Below, piece by piece: positions 22,487 to 34,805 of a stretch of 64,000 nt of DNA. The translations under genes were made by a program, and so were the position numbers. The DNA comes from Astrothelium macrocarpum. Taxonomy: Eukaryota; Ascomycota; Dothideomycetes; Trypetheliales; Trypetheliaceae. The notes under the pieces are model-generated. The model ran no database searches. It was not told the origin of the DNA and was given only the letters and a program-made list of their open reading frames with translations. Every line of letters begins with the position of its first letter. Position 1 is the stretch's first letter. The stretch is taken from positions 372,001 to 436,000 of the forward strand of contig JAGEMR010000011.1 in NCBI GenBank assembly GCA_021030915.1, in the 5' to 3' direction.

Positions 22487-23662
22487 AATAATTTGCCAGT
22501 TGAGATACTGGATATAGTGAACAGACTCAATTAAGAATAATTCTGATCGGCTACGGGAAGCCTTCTTTTTGCTCGAGGACCCACGAAAAGAGAGGAAAAG
22601 GAAAGACAGGTAAATCATTTACACCAACGGCGATAAATGTCTGTTTCAGCATGAAAGCACCGACGCATTCGCCCTTTACGAGTAGCTCGGTACTTTATGA
22701 AAAACAATACTAGCGTTCGTATTTGTGTTGGCTTGCTTCAATGAGTATCCGGAAGCGAAATGCATGATCGATAGAGCAAGCCTGGCCAGTAGCGCACGAC
22801 CCCGAGTTAAGACTGAAACACATAGAATTCAGCTGTCTGCCAGGATAGGTTATATCTGATCAAAAGGTGTTTATCTGATTAGCGCAATAATGAGCACCAA
22901 TATTAACAGGCAGACATATTAAGGTGTCACGGACCACCACCTGAGATCCAATGAGACTCGGCCTGAACATAGACTTGCAGAGTAACATTTCACCTTACAA
23001 GGTGCTTGTTGTACTGACCATACGCGATGACGAACACTGAGCCGAAGTTGAGCCAGGCGAGGAATGCCTTTGTCAGCAACGAATACGACTAACCCGGATT
23101 GGGTGGAGGGAGAAGGGCGAACGGTGCGTGAACTCCCACTTCCGAGAATTTTGGTTGGAAAGCATTTTATTTTAGTCCTAGTTCCCTCGTCATTTTAAAC
23201 ACATGTGATACGAGCTCGACCAAAGTACTAAAACTTCACTCATACAGTGCTTTGCTTTACTTTAGGCTATAAGGCTCCGGCTCAGGGTGACAACTCACGA
23301 TTCTCTACCGGTTCATAGGTGCCATGTCAACAATGTAAGAGGCAAAGATCGAAGTACAGAGGCACAGACTAGTACTCACCGGATGATTGCATGGATCGGC
23401 CGTAGAAATGTCACAGATAGCTTTGGAAATTTCCAGGATTTGCATCGGTGCGGGACGACTATGAAGCAAACTCTACTGTCCATTGAGAGCAAGATTGTAC
23501 TAGAAAATCACGTCAGAGATTAGGTGAGAGTATCTATAGCATTATAAAAGAGGCACGAGTTGCAATGCTGCCTTGTTGACAGTCATTCATCGACACATCG
23601 TCTTTCATTCACATGACTTTCGTTCTGTATTTTGCTTCTTACCTCAAACATCCACTCTCAAC
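22487..23662. other. Divergent promoter region of the orphan membrane/secreted pair
   Basis: About 1.2 kb between two genes that point away from each other. No ORF above background is present. It probably carries both promoters, with a CT/CA-rich stretch just before the ATG at 23663. Confidence 0.4.
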
Positions 23663-24472
23663 ATGAAGAACTTGGCATTTCTCGCAGCTAATTGGCTAGG
23701 CTTAGCTCAATCAATCGTCGTGCCTGAAGCAAATTATGCTAGCAGTGCATACAAGTTGCATTCGGAATATACCCTACAGGGCACCGACAAAAAATATCAG
23801 ATCTTTCTGACCGGTTTTGATGGAAAGCCAACTTTCTCAGAAATCTTTGGCAACTTCACCCCAAGTGTGCACCATGTGCCACGTGCACAATTTTCTCGAC
23901 TCGAAGACCGTGACGTGTGTGTCCATGTAACGGACTGTGCTGGCCAAGCGGCCAGTAGCGCATTGGCCTGGGCCGTAGCCGGTGCGACGACTGTAGGGAA
24001 CGGATGCAGTGTCGTAGCAGAAGTCCTGTACAACTTCCTGATCGCGAATGGCTATGAGCAAGCAGGATATGCTGTCGGAGGCAAAGTCGTTCCTATTGCC
24101 CTCGCTGTTGCCACAGGGCCCACCACGTACTACATCAATGCTAAGATGCAAAGCATACACGGGACTCAGACCAACAATGACGTTTGTGGTGACACAAATC
24201 CCTCTGCGTTTAGCGAAAATGCTGCGAGCGCTATTGGTGAATTCTGTCTGGCTTTTCGAGATCAGACGGAAGATCAAGCAAACACCAGATATGACATATC
24301 CGATGCTTCAAGTATCAGTAATCCAAAGCCTATTGGCAATCAGGGCTTGGCAGAATTCTTCGTTTCCTCGCAAATGGGCACGTGGCCACCAATTTGCTCG
24401 GATGATCATATCACTTGGAAGAAGATGCTTCAACGTGGACTCGGGTACCTTGCTGACAAGAGATGGTTTTAG
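23663..24472 (+). CDS. Orphan secreted cysteine-containing protein, 269 aa
   Basis: Single exon. The start at 23663 gives a signal peptide of about 17-24 residues (LAFLAANWLGLAQS); an upstream in-frame codon at 23573 is not ATG-supported. The mature protein has about six cysteines, including a CVHVTDC pair at 86-92, then 115, 175 and 195 and one in WPPICSDD near the C-terminus. A long Ala/Gly/Val-rich hydrophobic stretch runs at about 95-155 (ASSALAWAVAGATTVGNG, GYAVGGKVVPIALAVATG). An Asn-glycosylation site occurs at NFT. I do not recognise the family. A Cys-bridged secreted protein with an internal hydrophobic segment could be an effector, adhesin-like or membrane-interacting protein, but the sequence does not decide. 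Confidence 0.6.
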   Translation: MKNLAFLAANWLGLAQSIVVPEANYASSAYKLHSEYTLQGTDKKYQIFLTGFDGKPTFSEIFGNFTPSVHHVPRAQFSRLEDRDVCVHVTDCAGQAASSALAWAVAGATTVGNGCSVVAEVLYNFLIANGYEQAGYAVGGKVVPIALAVATGPTTYYINAKMQSIHGTQTNNDVCGDTNPSAFSENAASAIGEFCLAFRDQTEDQANTRYDISDASSISNPKPIGNQGLAEFFVSSQMGTWPPICSDDHITWKKMLQRGLGYLADKRWF

Positions 24473-26672
24473 ACTTTTGTTCAGGATGTGAAGCTCAAGA
24501 TAATTTCCCATTCAGTACGCATCTTTCGGTTTTCGTTGCATCATCTTCATTCACATCCTCTACACTTTTATCTCGAGATTGAACTTGTTTCGCGCTGGGA
24601 TAGTCAACGAATTCCAGGGCCTAACTACATACACTCGCTTGATTAGGTTGGTTGCATTTGGGACTGGCATTGTCGAGAAAGGGATTACGTACAAAGTGTA
24701 ATTATTTGAGTTGTAATTTGGACTGACTATTCACTGAAAACGAGGTAAAAAAGGTAGAAAGCTTCTGAACCCGCTCGCCTCCTTGAGGAAGAAATAAGTC
24801 ATTGTACGGAGACCGAGAAGTCGAGAGATGCTAATTATAAGTGAGAGATCCAACAAGATTAATAGTGTTCAAAAACCAATGCAAGCTTGTTCACATACGT
24901 GGGGTTGGGCTCCAGAGAATCGTCTCTAGGAGCACAGTACACTTACATACTACAGAATCTATTCCATAACAGGTTTTGGGAACAAGTCGAATCTGGTGGC
25001 GAGAGGGCGTTACTTGTTCGTACGCTGAAAGGTAGGAATAATGGAAAATTATTGGGATAAACGTTGGTACCTACTATAATGGAGGTCAAATCAAGAAATT
25101 TGCAGAACACTCGATTGAAGAGAGTGGCTCGGTTGTTAGATTGACAATGGAACTCAAAAGGAATCCGAACTTGCAGAGAAGACAAATTCTATTGTCTTGA
25201 ATAATACGCCACCCTTACTAATGGTAGTAGGCGGTAATCCCTCGCACGTAAAATTGTTCGCTTTTTGCTGACCACCTGCTTCGTTCATATTTACTCCAGA
25301 CCTGGCGCAGACCAAGAATACTGGTAAGTTCCATAAGCCTATACACATAACAAGTTTCTGGTCGCTCTCGCTCTTCACTATATTATTGGTTCTCGGTACG
25401 TTGATGCTTGTGATCGCGTGGTAGAAAGGCTGGGAGCCCTCTGATCTTCGTAGAATTAGACGATAGATAATTTTGCTGAATTCGTGAACCCAAGGCGTAT
25501 ACTCCTACGATTAATTAGCCTGGACTTGGAATTGATTAGAATATTCAATGGACTCATACAAGCTGCAACTATCATTTATTGAGAATAAGGGACAGCTTGA
25601 GTTTTGTGTTGTCTGAGTAGTCTGCACTGCTTCACAATATCATGACTTGATGCTAAGCTGCTTTTGCGTATCCACGGAGCAGTACCCCTGATCCACTTGA
25701 TTACGGCCCCATTACATGCGCCCAAATCATCAAATGCGGAGTCGTGGTGATTCACCACCCAGTCATATCAGTGCCCATCTTCTTCGCTCAGATTCATTTA
25801 GTCGCCGACTTTGAGTTGCCGCAAGAGCTTGGAAAACTTTTCGATGATTGGTTAAGATCTCACATAGCCAGAATTGAGGGGAAACGTGAGTCGAGAAATA
25901 CCGAGACGGTGGGGATAGGTACGTTAATCTACAGCCACACCGGTATTCTGGAACAATTGACCCAAAAGAACATAATCGATAAGCAACGCAGATTTTTTCC
26001 CAAAGCCACCTCGCTATGTATATGCCGCTCAGTAAGAAATTGGGCTGTGGGCGTTTTGGTGTTGGAAGTAAGTCACAAATTGTGGTTTCTGATTGGCTTA
26101 AACTCTCCGAAGCTACCGCCGTTTCACAAAACAACCACTTCAGGCTCGCGTGCCCGCCACCGCTGCCTCTGCCGGTGAAGAAAACAGTCAATCCGTGAAA
26201 ATACGATAGTCAAACTAAAAGGGGCTTTTATAGATCTTGACTCTTGTAGTTGAATAACTTTTTATTACTAGGATTACTTTCCACAAGGAAATTTCACAAG
26301 CTCCAAAACAAATGGAACACTCAGAATACGTACCTTGCCTGTAGAATGCCAAATCTGGCACCTAATGCTGCACTAGTATGACCGTGCTCAGATGATAATC
26401 CCTGCCAAGCAGATTGGCGCCGGCTGCTTCGGAATTTAGTCAGGTTATGAGCTAGTAAATCGATAATATCCATTTCCTGAAGGGCGGTCTAAATACTTGG
26501 GTCGTGCCTTGCAAAACGCTTTCTAGTTAGTTTATCCTGCTGCCTTTTCCGATGCTGCCCCCAATCCACTTGAACTCCTTTTGTTCCGAATCATAGACTC
26601 ATTCATGACCGTCAATCTTTCATTTTGATATTTACAACATGCTTAAACCACATCAAGTTGGACTCCGTTCTT
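24473..26672. other. Gene-free interval, 2.2 kb
   Basis: Scattered ORFs of 60-140 codons occur on both strands (for example around 25.75-26.19 kb, where both strands are open). None has a recognisable motif or consistent exon structure. No terminal repeats or transposon motifs were seen. Confidence 0.45.
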
Positions 26673-28829
26673 CTATTCCCGGTGATCAGAAGTTTGGGAC
26701 ACTTGCCGTCGTCGACCAAATATCCGACCAAGCCACGAACCCGTGGCCGTAGAGTCTCGCTCCTCCTGGCCAGACGGTTCCCGGTCCTCTTCGGCTGGGT
26801 TTCTGGCAGACCCGATCACGTTGCCTTTCACATGCTGATCCAGCTATGGCCGTCATCAGTCAGGTTTCCTTTGCCAAGAACTTTGGCTGTCTTACCTGAT
26901 TGAGTCGATGATTCTTCATAATCAAACTCAATGGAATTAGAGGTATGCAAACACACACAGCCACAATCAAGAGTGTTGTCATCGTCTCTTGGTATGCTCG
27001 ATTGATGGCATCCCTCGTTGGACTGCCCATGGGATACTTTGTACTGGCCACCGTTACGCTACCGAAAATCGCAGCGGCCTGGTCTTTTGTCTCTGGTGGC
27101 AGATACCGCTGTAGCTTCTTCGGGATACTGGCGGTCCAGATGGCACCAGAGATGGCATTGCCTACCGCGCCTCCGATTTCTAAAATAGTGAGAAAAACGG
27201 CAGTGGCAGCAGCAACATTCTGATGAGAGACAGATGCTTGCACGCCGAGCTGAGCAGGAATGTTGAGCATGCCGCCACCGATACCCACAGCAATCTGACA
27301 TCCCACAAGAGCACCAGTGGACACTCCTTGAGCACGGTATCGGATCATGAGGCCAATACCCATAAGGTAAATGCAGCTACCAAGTGTGATAAAGTACTTG
27401 TAATGACGAGTATATTTGATGATGAATGAAACAATGATGGCAGTCACCGTGGACGTAAAAGTAAATGTCTGGGTGATATGGCCAGCCGCTGTGATAGACT
27501 CGCCTTGGACGATGAGAAGATATGAGTAAAAGTAAGGATAAACAGACATATAGTAAGCCACTACAATCGGTTAGCTATCATAAAATGAATTGGTGGCAAC
27601 GTTACTAACTGAAGTAGAAAAACGCTAGAAGAATGCCCGCGACGACAGTTCGGTTGGTGAAGAGATCTCTGGGGAAGAAAGGTTTTGGTGCAAGCCTCTT
27701 GCTCCGCTCCCAGAATGGGAAGAAGACAAGAACGACACATCCTATGACAATCATGGCAATCATACTGGAGTTAGCCCAACCACCTTTTGCAAGCGAGGCA
27801 AGCGTCAATGGCAGCAAGATCAGGGAGATCGCAGCAGAGAGGAGACAGAGGCCGAAAAAGTCCAGCTCAAACCACAAGCTCTTGACCGATGTAACAAAAC
27901 CTCCCCAGGTCATGCTTCTCTTTGGTAATGGATAGAGTTTTGCTGCCTTGCGTTGATTCAGGAATAAGGAAATCATCAACGGTGAGAAAGCCACCGGCAA
28001 AACGATGGCCCAAATTCCATAACCCCATCTCCAACTAGCATGATTAACGATGCGCTGAGCAATCGGTGGCCCAGCCCACACGGTCACCAGGAACGGGATA
28101 TCAGGGATCGTGGAGAACAGAGCACGGTTGAGGAGGTCGCTGGTGTCGGCAATGAAAACCTGTTGGAGGATTTGCAAGCCCGTCCATCCGGCCGAGTAGA
28201 AGATCTGGGCAGCTGCAAAGGTCTTGACATTGTTTGAGGCAGCCTGCTGGATGTACCCGATGACATAGATGAATACCGCGAGAGAAAAGGCTTCGAGGCG
28301 TCCGAACACATCGGCAATCTTGGCCATAGGCGGTTTGATCACAGCTTTGGACGCGATTAAATTCGGCTACGAGCCATGGCGTAAGTACCGACTTACCTTG
28401 AATGACACCCTGGATTACAGCGACGGTAGATACCAGGGAATGCTCTGCAAACGCACTTGTTGCATAGACGGTGAGGTTTACCGTTGTTTGTTGCTCGAGA
28501 GATGTCGAAAAAGCCATTAGATAGAGACTAGGTATTATCTTGTCAGATTTTCAGGGTCTCTATAGGGATCATCCGTACAGGATGTGGTGTTTAAAAATCC
28601 GGTCTTGACTAGTGGAACGATAGAGAGATGAAAAGAATGCTCACCCGATATAAGCAAATATCAATGAAAATGTCGTCCATGTTGTACTGATGGCTTCGAT
28701 TCTTTTCACGCCTGCCTGTACCTCGTCTGAGTCGTCCGTAACCTCAGACCGGACATCCTCCTCAGGGAGTCTGGTCTTACTATCTGGCCCATACCCCTCT
28801 ACATCGAGAGGAGTATGGGACGCAGTCAT
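26673..28829 (-). CDS. MFS siderophore-iron transporter, 628 aa
   Basis: Proton-coupled uptake carrier of the fungal siderophore transporter (SIT/ARN/MirB-like) family, in the plasma or vesicle membrane. Five exons (28645-28829, 28397-28527, 27610-28344, 26896-27560, 26673-26843) all join in frame with GT-AG introns of 117, 52, 49 and 52 bp. An acidic N-terminal tail (PEEDVRSEVTDDSDEV) precedes the first helix (TTWTTFSLIFAYIG). Family landmarks include KPPMAKIADVFGRLEAF, the IADTSDL loop after RNQ-like ILQQVF, WRWGYGIW, the GGMLNIPAQLGVQASV helix, and a Lys/Arg-rich C-terminal tail with GSWLGRIFGRRR. Twelve to fourteen membrane segments are expected. The start at 28829 was preferred; another ATG lies at 28931. 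Such genes are usually iron-repressed through GATA factors, which I did not verify here. Confidence 0.9.
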
Positions 28830-29978
28830 AGTATTGTAATTAGTTTGAGTACGAGATTCGCGTGAGGCCTTCATGCAGACGGTGATGAACGTCTGCTCGA
28901 AGATCATCGGGCCTGGTGATAGGGAAGACAAATCTTATCAGATGGGGAGATTAGATCAAAAGTTCAGTGGGGGAATATGCGAGAATGCCGCGAAATAAAT
29001 TTAACGGCCGGTGCCGGCCAATCCGAATTTGCGATCCGGGTTGGGGTAGACGCTAATCGTCATGAATCAGACTTATCTTGGGGTTATCTGATGATCTTTG
29101 TCACTAGCCTCTTCGAAAGGCTCGAGGTCCGAAAAATCTCTTGCTCCGATACCGGCGTACCTCACAAGACGGCCGCGTATACGAGGTTTTGACGGTGTGG
29201 ATGTGGAATTGCTGATGCGTTCAAATGAAATCATGCATGTTTCATTGGCCTTCTGCCTGTCTACGCGTCCAGCTCTAGCAGGCATTGAGTTATCAAGTGC
29301 ATTTCTGCGCAACTAACGGCCAATGAGATCAAATATCGAAAGCATTGTGTGATCACTCTACTCTCGCGTCAGCTTCTGGCTTGAGAATCAACTCATTCAA
29401 AGCTTTCATTGCCGTAAGCAAGTCTGCATTCTGCCAAGTTCCCTAGCCTGTGATGCAAGTTGAGCACATCTCCCGCCAGGATACCAACGATGGACAGCGT
29501 TCATGACCCAAAAAATCGCACCAGCATAGGTAATTTCTATTGATAAAAAGCTATTCAAAAGAGGTGAAGCTTATGGGACACTTTTTTTTCATTCAACTAA
29601 AAACCAGAATTAAGTCTAGATGCACTCTGGATCTAGCATGGGCCTTTCAATATACTGAATGTCGACGACATCATGGTTGGGCGGAGATAGGTAATGCCTC
29701 AGTGCATAAATTTGACAAACTCCACGTTCACTGAGTGCACTTAGTATCTACGCACTTCTATAAACTCACTGACTCTGGGATTGATTTGATGGTTCCTAAG
29801 CTTGAAGCTATTGCTATTGAGAGATCCAAAAAGCATTTATTTGGTTAGCCTATGCATTGCCAGATTAAACTATGAGAATGGTTAATCAGAAGCACTCAGA
29901 GCAGATTCATTAGGTGATATTGCACACACGAGGGCTCACTCCAAGCATTTTGAATACAGAGCATGCTTGTAGATGTTA
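28830..29978. other. Intergenic, nothing recognised
   Basis: About 1.15 kb upstream of the transporter and downstream of the methyltransferase, both minus strand. It contains the transporter promoter. No supported ORF; short overlapping ORFs around 29.0-29.3 kb are not coding-like. Confidence 0.45.
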
Positions 29979-30884
29979 TTATAAGCGAGTGACTTCGAAG
30001 AAGAGCAATTTGAAATCGGCACCCCTCCAATTCGTCGGCTCTGCCTTTTTGGAAGGATCATCGAAGCTTGCGTTAACTTTCCATTGTGTATTTGTATGCT
30101 TTCCAACCTCTTCCCACAATTGGATGAAAGTTGTCCCATCATGCGAGAAGACGAGTTTGTTCGGGTCCAAAGCGAAGGAATGTTCTCTTGGTTCCGGCGA
30201 CCCAATTTGTCGGCCTATGACCATGGCCTCAGGTTCATCTTTGAGGAGACGCACTAAGCGAATGCAAGCTTGGACTTGCTCGTCCCAATTCCATAGGTGG
30301 AGAAAAGATGCAATGAATATAAAGTCTGCTGATCCGTTAAGATCCCTGATGGGGTTTGTAGGTGCATCATCTATCAGATCACCAGTCACAAAATGGCCTG
30401 GGAAAAAATCGCGATCCTGAAAGATGTCATACCCCACATCAATGAATCTAGGTTCAACATCAACTCCCGCGAGGCGTAAATGATCCTTCGAGCTATAGAC
30501 ACCATCATAGGCAAGCTTCCGCAGATCTTGTGCCAAGCCACATCCAACGTCAATGATGCGACTCCCAGAGCTGGGATTAATAAGACAAGACTTGATTTTA
30601 GGATATGACGGCATTGACGAGAGTGGGAAATCTAGGAAGCGAGCTTGTCCGATGCATGCAAAAGGTAGAATATTCCATGCCCGATCACGCTGCAATTCAT
30701 GTTAAAGAGACGAACCGAGAAGGAAGAAAGTTGATCGTACCAGTTCAAGAACATGAGACCGGACTCTGTCGGGCTCAACGTGACTGTAGTGGACAAGCAA
30801 GTCATTGGCAGCCTGTGAGAAGTCTGGCACATCTTCGTCTTTGATGTACCACTTTACGCTTTTATCAGGAATCGACTCTGGCAT
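29979..30884 (-). CDS. SAM-dependent methyltransferase, 284 aa
   Basis: Two exons (30741-30884, 29979-30689) with a 51-bp GT-AG intron, phase 0, joining LELRDRAWNILPF. Class I Rossmann methyltransferase: motif I RIIDVGCGLAQDLRKL at about 92-107, acidic motif II end LAGVDVEPRF, and ADFIFIASFLHLWNWDEQV as motif IV region. The pre-motif segment CIGQARFLDF is the hallmark of a fungal family that includes methyltransferases of meroterpenoid and other polyketide pathways (AusD-like), which methylate carboxyl or hydroxyl groups of a small molecule. No polyketide synthase, terpene cyclase or P450 is near, so the substrate is unknown. It lies 1.15 kb upstream of the siderophore-type transporter on the same strand. 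Confidence 0.85.
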
Positions 30885-31748
30885 ATCAGATACGCCTTAG
30901 TTTTACCTCTCGTGGATGTCGAGATAGCAAAACTTTTATTTACAGACAAACATAACCCAAAAGTAAAATGCTCTTGTTGTGACAGTGGACGGATGAGTGC
31001 GCAGACTCAGCTCGCAGCGACATACTGTCATCACATGAGAGGATTCCGCCAGCTGAATCCTTCGGATCCGCGCTGTGCTTCAGAAAATACCATGTCCAGC
31101 ATGTAGAGGCAAGTTCTTACCTGCTCTTTGTTGATAGCTTAGCACATGCAGGCCTACCAGAACTTTGCAATTGGGTTTCTCGCATTTCTCATAGCATCCA
31201 GAAGATAGCCAGTGCAGGAGGTGAAGGATTAGCATTGCCATCCCTTGAAAAGATGATCCTCCGGTCTTTGATTTTCATGCTATTCAAGTCCAACCTGACA
31301 GCCCAGTACCGCTTCCGGACCGAGAGTAGGTAATATCTTATAGTCGTCCATTGCTCTACATTTATTCGGAGGGACGGGACTTCTTGTCTCCGCAAGCCCA
31401 GATCCGGAATCGCTAGCTTCTCCAATGCTTCGTAGGAAGCCCCTGGTCTTCGTCAAGCCGTGCTGAGTTTGCATGCCTTCATTGTTCCTCGTATCAAAAT
31501 CTGTGTCAATACCTGTAAGGTCTGTATCATCTTTGAAACGGTCAAAGATATCATTTCTCAGACCATCTGACCCGTATATCGAAACTAACTTTCGACGGCG
31601 ACTCATCGACCCAGCCCGAAGGTGTTCTAGAGGATACATGCTAGCAGGAAAGGTAAGAAGGGAAGCTACAAGCGTCACGAAAGACCGAAAGGTGCCAACG
31701 TGTGGCCCCGCCGACATATAGGAGAACGATTTGCTATGTACGATTGGT
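30885..31748. other. Intergenic, nothing recognised
   Basis: Promoter of the methyltransferase and the 3' flank of the Mtg1 gene. Minus and plus ORFs at 31.2-31.7 kb overlap each other and lack recognisable motifs. Confidence 0.45.
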
Positions 31749-32847
31749 CTATACCTTCTGTCGATTTTTCAGACTCTGCCTCGCCCTTCTCGCCTCCTTA
31801 TCTGCTTTCCTAGCCTGAGCATAGCTGGCCATGAGCTCCTTTTCTCCAACCATCTTCCTTTCTAGTGCATCCTCAGAAATGTCATCCAACACGAAATGAC
31901 CCAGCTGTCCGGTTCGCCATCTCTGTATCATCCATAAAGCAGAAGCTTCTGTATCAGGTACTCCGCCTTTTTGTAACCTTCCTGTTTGGCGGGCAATGGC
32001 CTCCAGAAGCTCCATGATCTCATTCGTAGGTTCGTGGTACTGTGAGTAGAGCCGAGGGGAGACTTTGTTCAGAAGGAATAGGAGATAATCTGCAAGCGTT
32101 GTCGGGCCAATAATGGTGTCTTTCACGCTACCGCACAGCGCCAGTTTCAACATCGCGTAGGCATCTGGAATGTAAGGCACAAAGACTCCAGGCGTATCTA
32201 TGAGGTACACTCCTTCACCATGCTCATCTCCTTCCACGATCTTGACGCCACTACCGACACTCCTTGTGATGCCTGGTTGAGCACCCGTTTGCGCAGCTTT
32301 CCCTTTGCCAACCCCTTCTTTCCGTAGTGCATTTAGGAGTGTAGATTTTCCAACATTCGGCATACCCACAACCATCATTCGAGAACCAGTGAGAGAGCCG
32401 CTGGCCATCGCATGCTGTTTGGCGAACTGGAGAACGCTTCTCACATCTGAACGGGACTTGTCCGAGGAAAAGAGGACGGGGGATGGAGCATGCCAAAGCC
32501 GAATAATCTTCTCGCGCTAGAACGATAGTAGAGCCGTTAGTCGATTGGAATACTCGGCGTATCCAGCGGCCGCCAAAACCGCGTACCTGACGATCTGCTG
32601 AAGTGTTTTGACTCCCTAAATCACGTTTCGTATATACAATCACGCGCTGTCTGCCCGCTAAGCTTTCCTCGAACATGGGATTTCGGGACGTTAATGGCAC
32701 TCTGTAATCTCGACATTCAAATATAAGGTCAATTTGAGACAGCATAGTTTTCATCTTCGTCAACCCTGCTCTGTGATGGCCAAGGAAGTAGGATCGCGGC
32801 AGCGAATCCAACGTAGGAAACGCTGCACGTGGGATAAAGGCTGCCAT
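31749..32847 (-). CDS. mtg1: Mitochondrial ribosome-assembly GTPase Mtg1, 342 aa
   Basis: Circularly permuted GTPase of the YlqF/RbgA family, acting in mitochondrial large-subunit assembly. Exons 32587-32847 and 31749-32516 flank a 70-bp GT-AG intron at phase 0. The permuted motif order is visible: G4 TKRD at 73-76 precedes G1 GMPNVGKST at 138-146, followed by G2 in GITRSVGSG and G3 DTPGV. FECRDYRVPLTSRNP, typical of the family N-terminus, is present. The N-terminus (AAFIPRAAFPTLDSLPRSYF) is basic and aliphatic enough for mitochondrial import. The C-terminal tail is Arg/Lys-rich, consistent with rRNA contact. Confidence 0.92.
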
Positions 32848-33953
32848 GGTATTTGGAGTGAGTTTAGGTAATTAGCCATGATGGCTCTGAATCAGTTCTC
32901 TTTGGGAGAAAAAAGGGTTGTCATTGCCGATAGAAACGAAATGAGATTAAGGACATGACCGTTGGACCTGGCAGAATTTCTAAGGCGGTCAAGCCAACCG
33001 TTTTGAGGCATCGATTAAAGCGGAGACCAAGACACTATTAAAATAATGCATGTGAAGACAGTCTAAGAACACGAGTGCGATAGCTTTGGTTTCACTGTCA
33101 GAAACATGGTTGTATTACAATGACGCTCTACAATCTTCCAGTCTCCTATAGAGTTAAAATATTAATTATTTTGGAGTAAAATCGTCGGATGCGAAGATCT
33201 TCATTCGATCAAACCTTAGTCGCCTTGTGAATTTGCTTTGAGCTATTTCTCATCTCCACATTGCTTTCACTAGCAAATTCTTTGGATGTCTCCTCGCGCT
33301 TGGAGTTAGACAACGTAGAAGACACCATTGCCACCGGTCTTCACACTGTCAGTGTTTCTTCTCTTTTTAACGGCTAGCCATGTACGGGATAACCTGATAA
33401 CTCTCCGCCGTGGCAGAGTACGTTGATTCGACCTCTTGTAAGAGCCTCAAATCTGGTTTTCGGAGCTCATAGCGCGAATGCCAACGTCAACTTAACAAGT
33501 ATACGACTTTCTTGGTTACCCTCTCTGCCCTTTCATTAGATGATATAGCCATCTCTTCGAAGGACGTATCCATTCTGTTCTGCAATCTTTTTCTAGGCAC
33601 CACTGTCGATGCATTTTTCAGCTGCAATTTAGTTAGTGTGTCTTCCTCAAGCTAGAGCTGAGAGCTGTCTTTCGTAGCATATTTGTCCGGAGCCGACCGA
33701 ATACAGGAATGAGATAGTGTCATAGTCCTCACCGTGATTCCTTTTGGGAGCGAGTTGCCATGTTCACATTCGACCAGCGGGTGCTGATTGATACTATGCT
33801 CTTCATACTCCTGGTCTCATTCCGTGATTCAGATGTTCGTGATGAGTCCAAGCTCATTAAACCTGCATTGTTCGCGGCTACAAACTACCCCTCGTGGCCC
33901 CATAAAGATAGAGCTGCTATCGTTGAAAAAAATCAGAGCCAAGGATTCTCGTT
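32848..33953. other. Intergenic, nothing recognised
   Basis: About 1.1 kb between the Prp38 gene 3' end and the Mtg1 start, both minus strand. ORFs at 33.76-34.0 kb on the plus strand overlap the Prp38 3' end and look like shadows. Confidence 0.5.
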
Positions 33954-34805
33954 TCAATCTTCACCATCGGATTCCCTGGATTCGGGAGATCCATTTGCAT
34001 GCTGATTGCCATTCGTAGACTCCTCATCTCCGCTCGTAGATGTAGCACTGCGTAGCTCTTCCACATCGCCGTTCGATTCTGCAACTTCTTCCTCGTCATC
34101 TCTATCAAGCTCATCTAACTCTGCACCAAGAGGGCTCACATACTCTTCCAGCATGTCCAGATCCTGTAGAACATCTCTATCTGGCAATCTCCATAAGCTT
34201 GTCGCGAAGATTCGGTTCGTCGTCAAAAGACGATCGATAAATTCATCCATGGTCAGTAAATCCACATTGTCTCCTCTCCTTTGCCGCAGCTTGCTTCGAT
34301 CCTCCAACAGCGGTTCTAGTGTCTTGAAAATGTCAACAGGCTCCCATGTCAACCGTATGTAAAATGCAGCCAGAGCCCTCAGATATTTGAATTCAGCTCG
34401 AATTTGCTTTTGCCTCTTTAGGTCGCCTTCTTCTCCATTGGCCACCAAATCAAGGCCATCCTCGTCCCCCTCACCGCGATCGAACATTTCACTCCCCCAA
34501 TTCAGATACGCCAGCACAATCTCTTTTTCCGGAGTCAACTGTAGCATTTTGAAAGCCAAACACAGGAATGGCGTTGGTTTCTGTCCAATTCCGTAGGTTC
34601 CACCAATAAAGGTCAGTTCAGCTGCGCGGTCGCAGAGTGTGGCGGCGTTGAGACCGAAACATTGCTCCTTCCAATAGTAGGACTGTATAATGCGATCTCG
34701 GGTTGCTTCCTCAAAAAGATGCGCTGGATTTTGACCGCGTATGAGAGTACCGCTGTAGCCGCGATCATCAAGCATGCGCTTGGCATCAACTTGGTGGGCC
34801 GCCAT
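33954..34805 (-). CDS. prp38: Pre-mRNA-splicing factor Prp38, 283 aa
   Basis: Component of the spliceosomal tri-snRNP needed for B-complex activation. Single exon; ATG at 34805 (MAAHQVDAKRMLDDRGYSG) chosen over an in-frame ATG at 34859. Residues ~1-205 match the Prp38 fold: IRGQNPAHLFEEATRDRIIQ, SYYWKEQCFGLNAATLCDRA, LTFIGGTYG, PTPFLCLAFKMLQLTPEKEI, and KYLRALAAFYIRLTW near 135-150. The remaining C-terminal tail is acidic and Ser/Asn/Gly-rich (DDEEEVAESNGDVEEL), disordered, as is usual in fungal Prp38 forms that lack the metazoan RS domain. Confidence 0.95.
   Translation of the reverse strand: MAAHQVDAKRMLDDRGYSGTLIRGQNPAHLFEEATRDRIIQSYYWKEQCFGLNAATLCDRAAELTFIGGTYGIGQKPTPFLCLAFKMLQLTPEKEIVLAYLNWGSEMFDRGEGDEDGLDLVANGEEGDLKRQKQIRAEFKYLRALAAFYIRLTWEPVDIFKTLEPLLEDRSKLRQRRGDNVDLLTMDEFIDRLLTTNRIFATSLWRLPDRDVLQDLDMLEEYVSPLGAELDELDRDDEEEVAESNGDVEELRSATSTSGDEESTNGNQHANGSPESRESDGED

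Noticed and set aside
25744..26191. Facing 140-codon ORFs on both strands in the 24.5-26.7 kb gap
   Set aside because: They overlap almost fully, lack motifs and have no splice partners; chance ORFs are likelier.
28829..28931. Upstream ATG for the MFS transporter
   Set aside because: It adds 34 residues with no membrane or signal feature; the downstream ATG gives the usual acidic N-terminal tail, though the longer form cannot be excluded.
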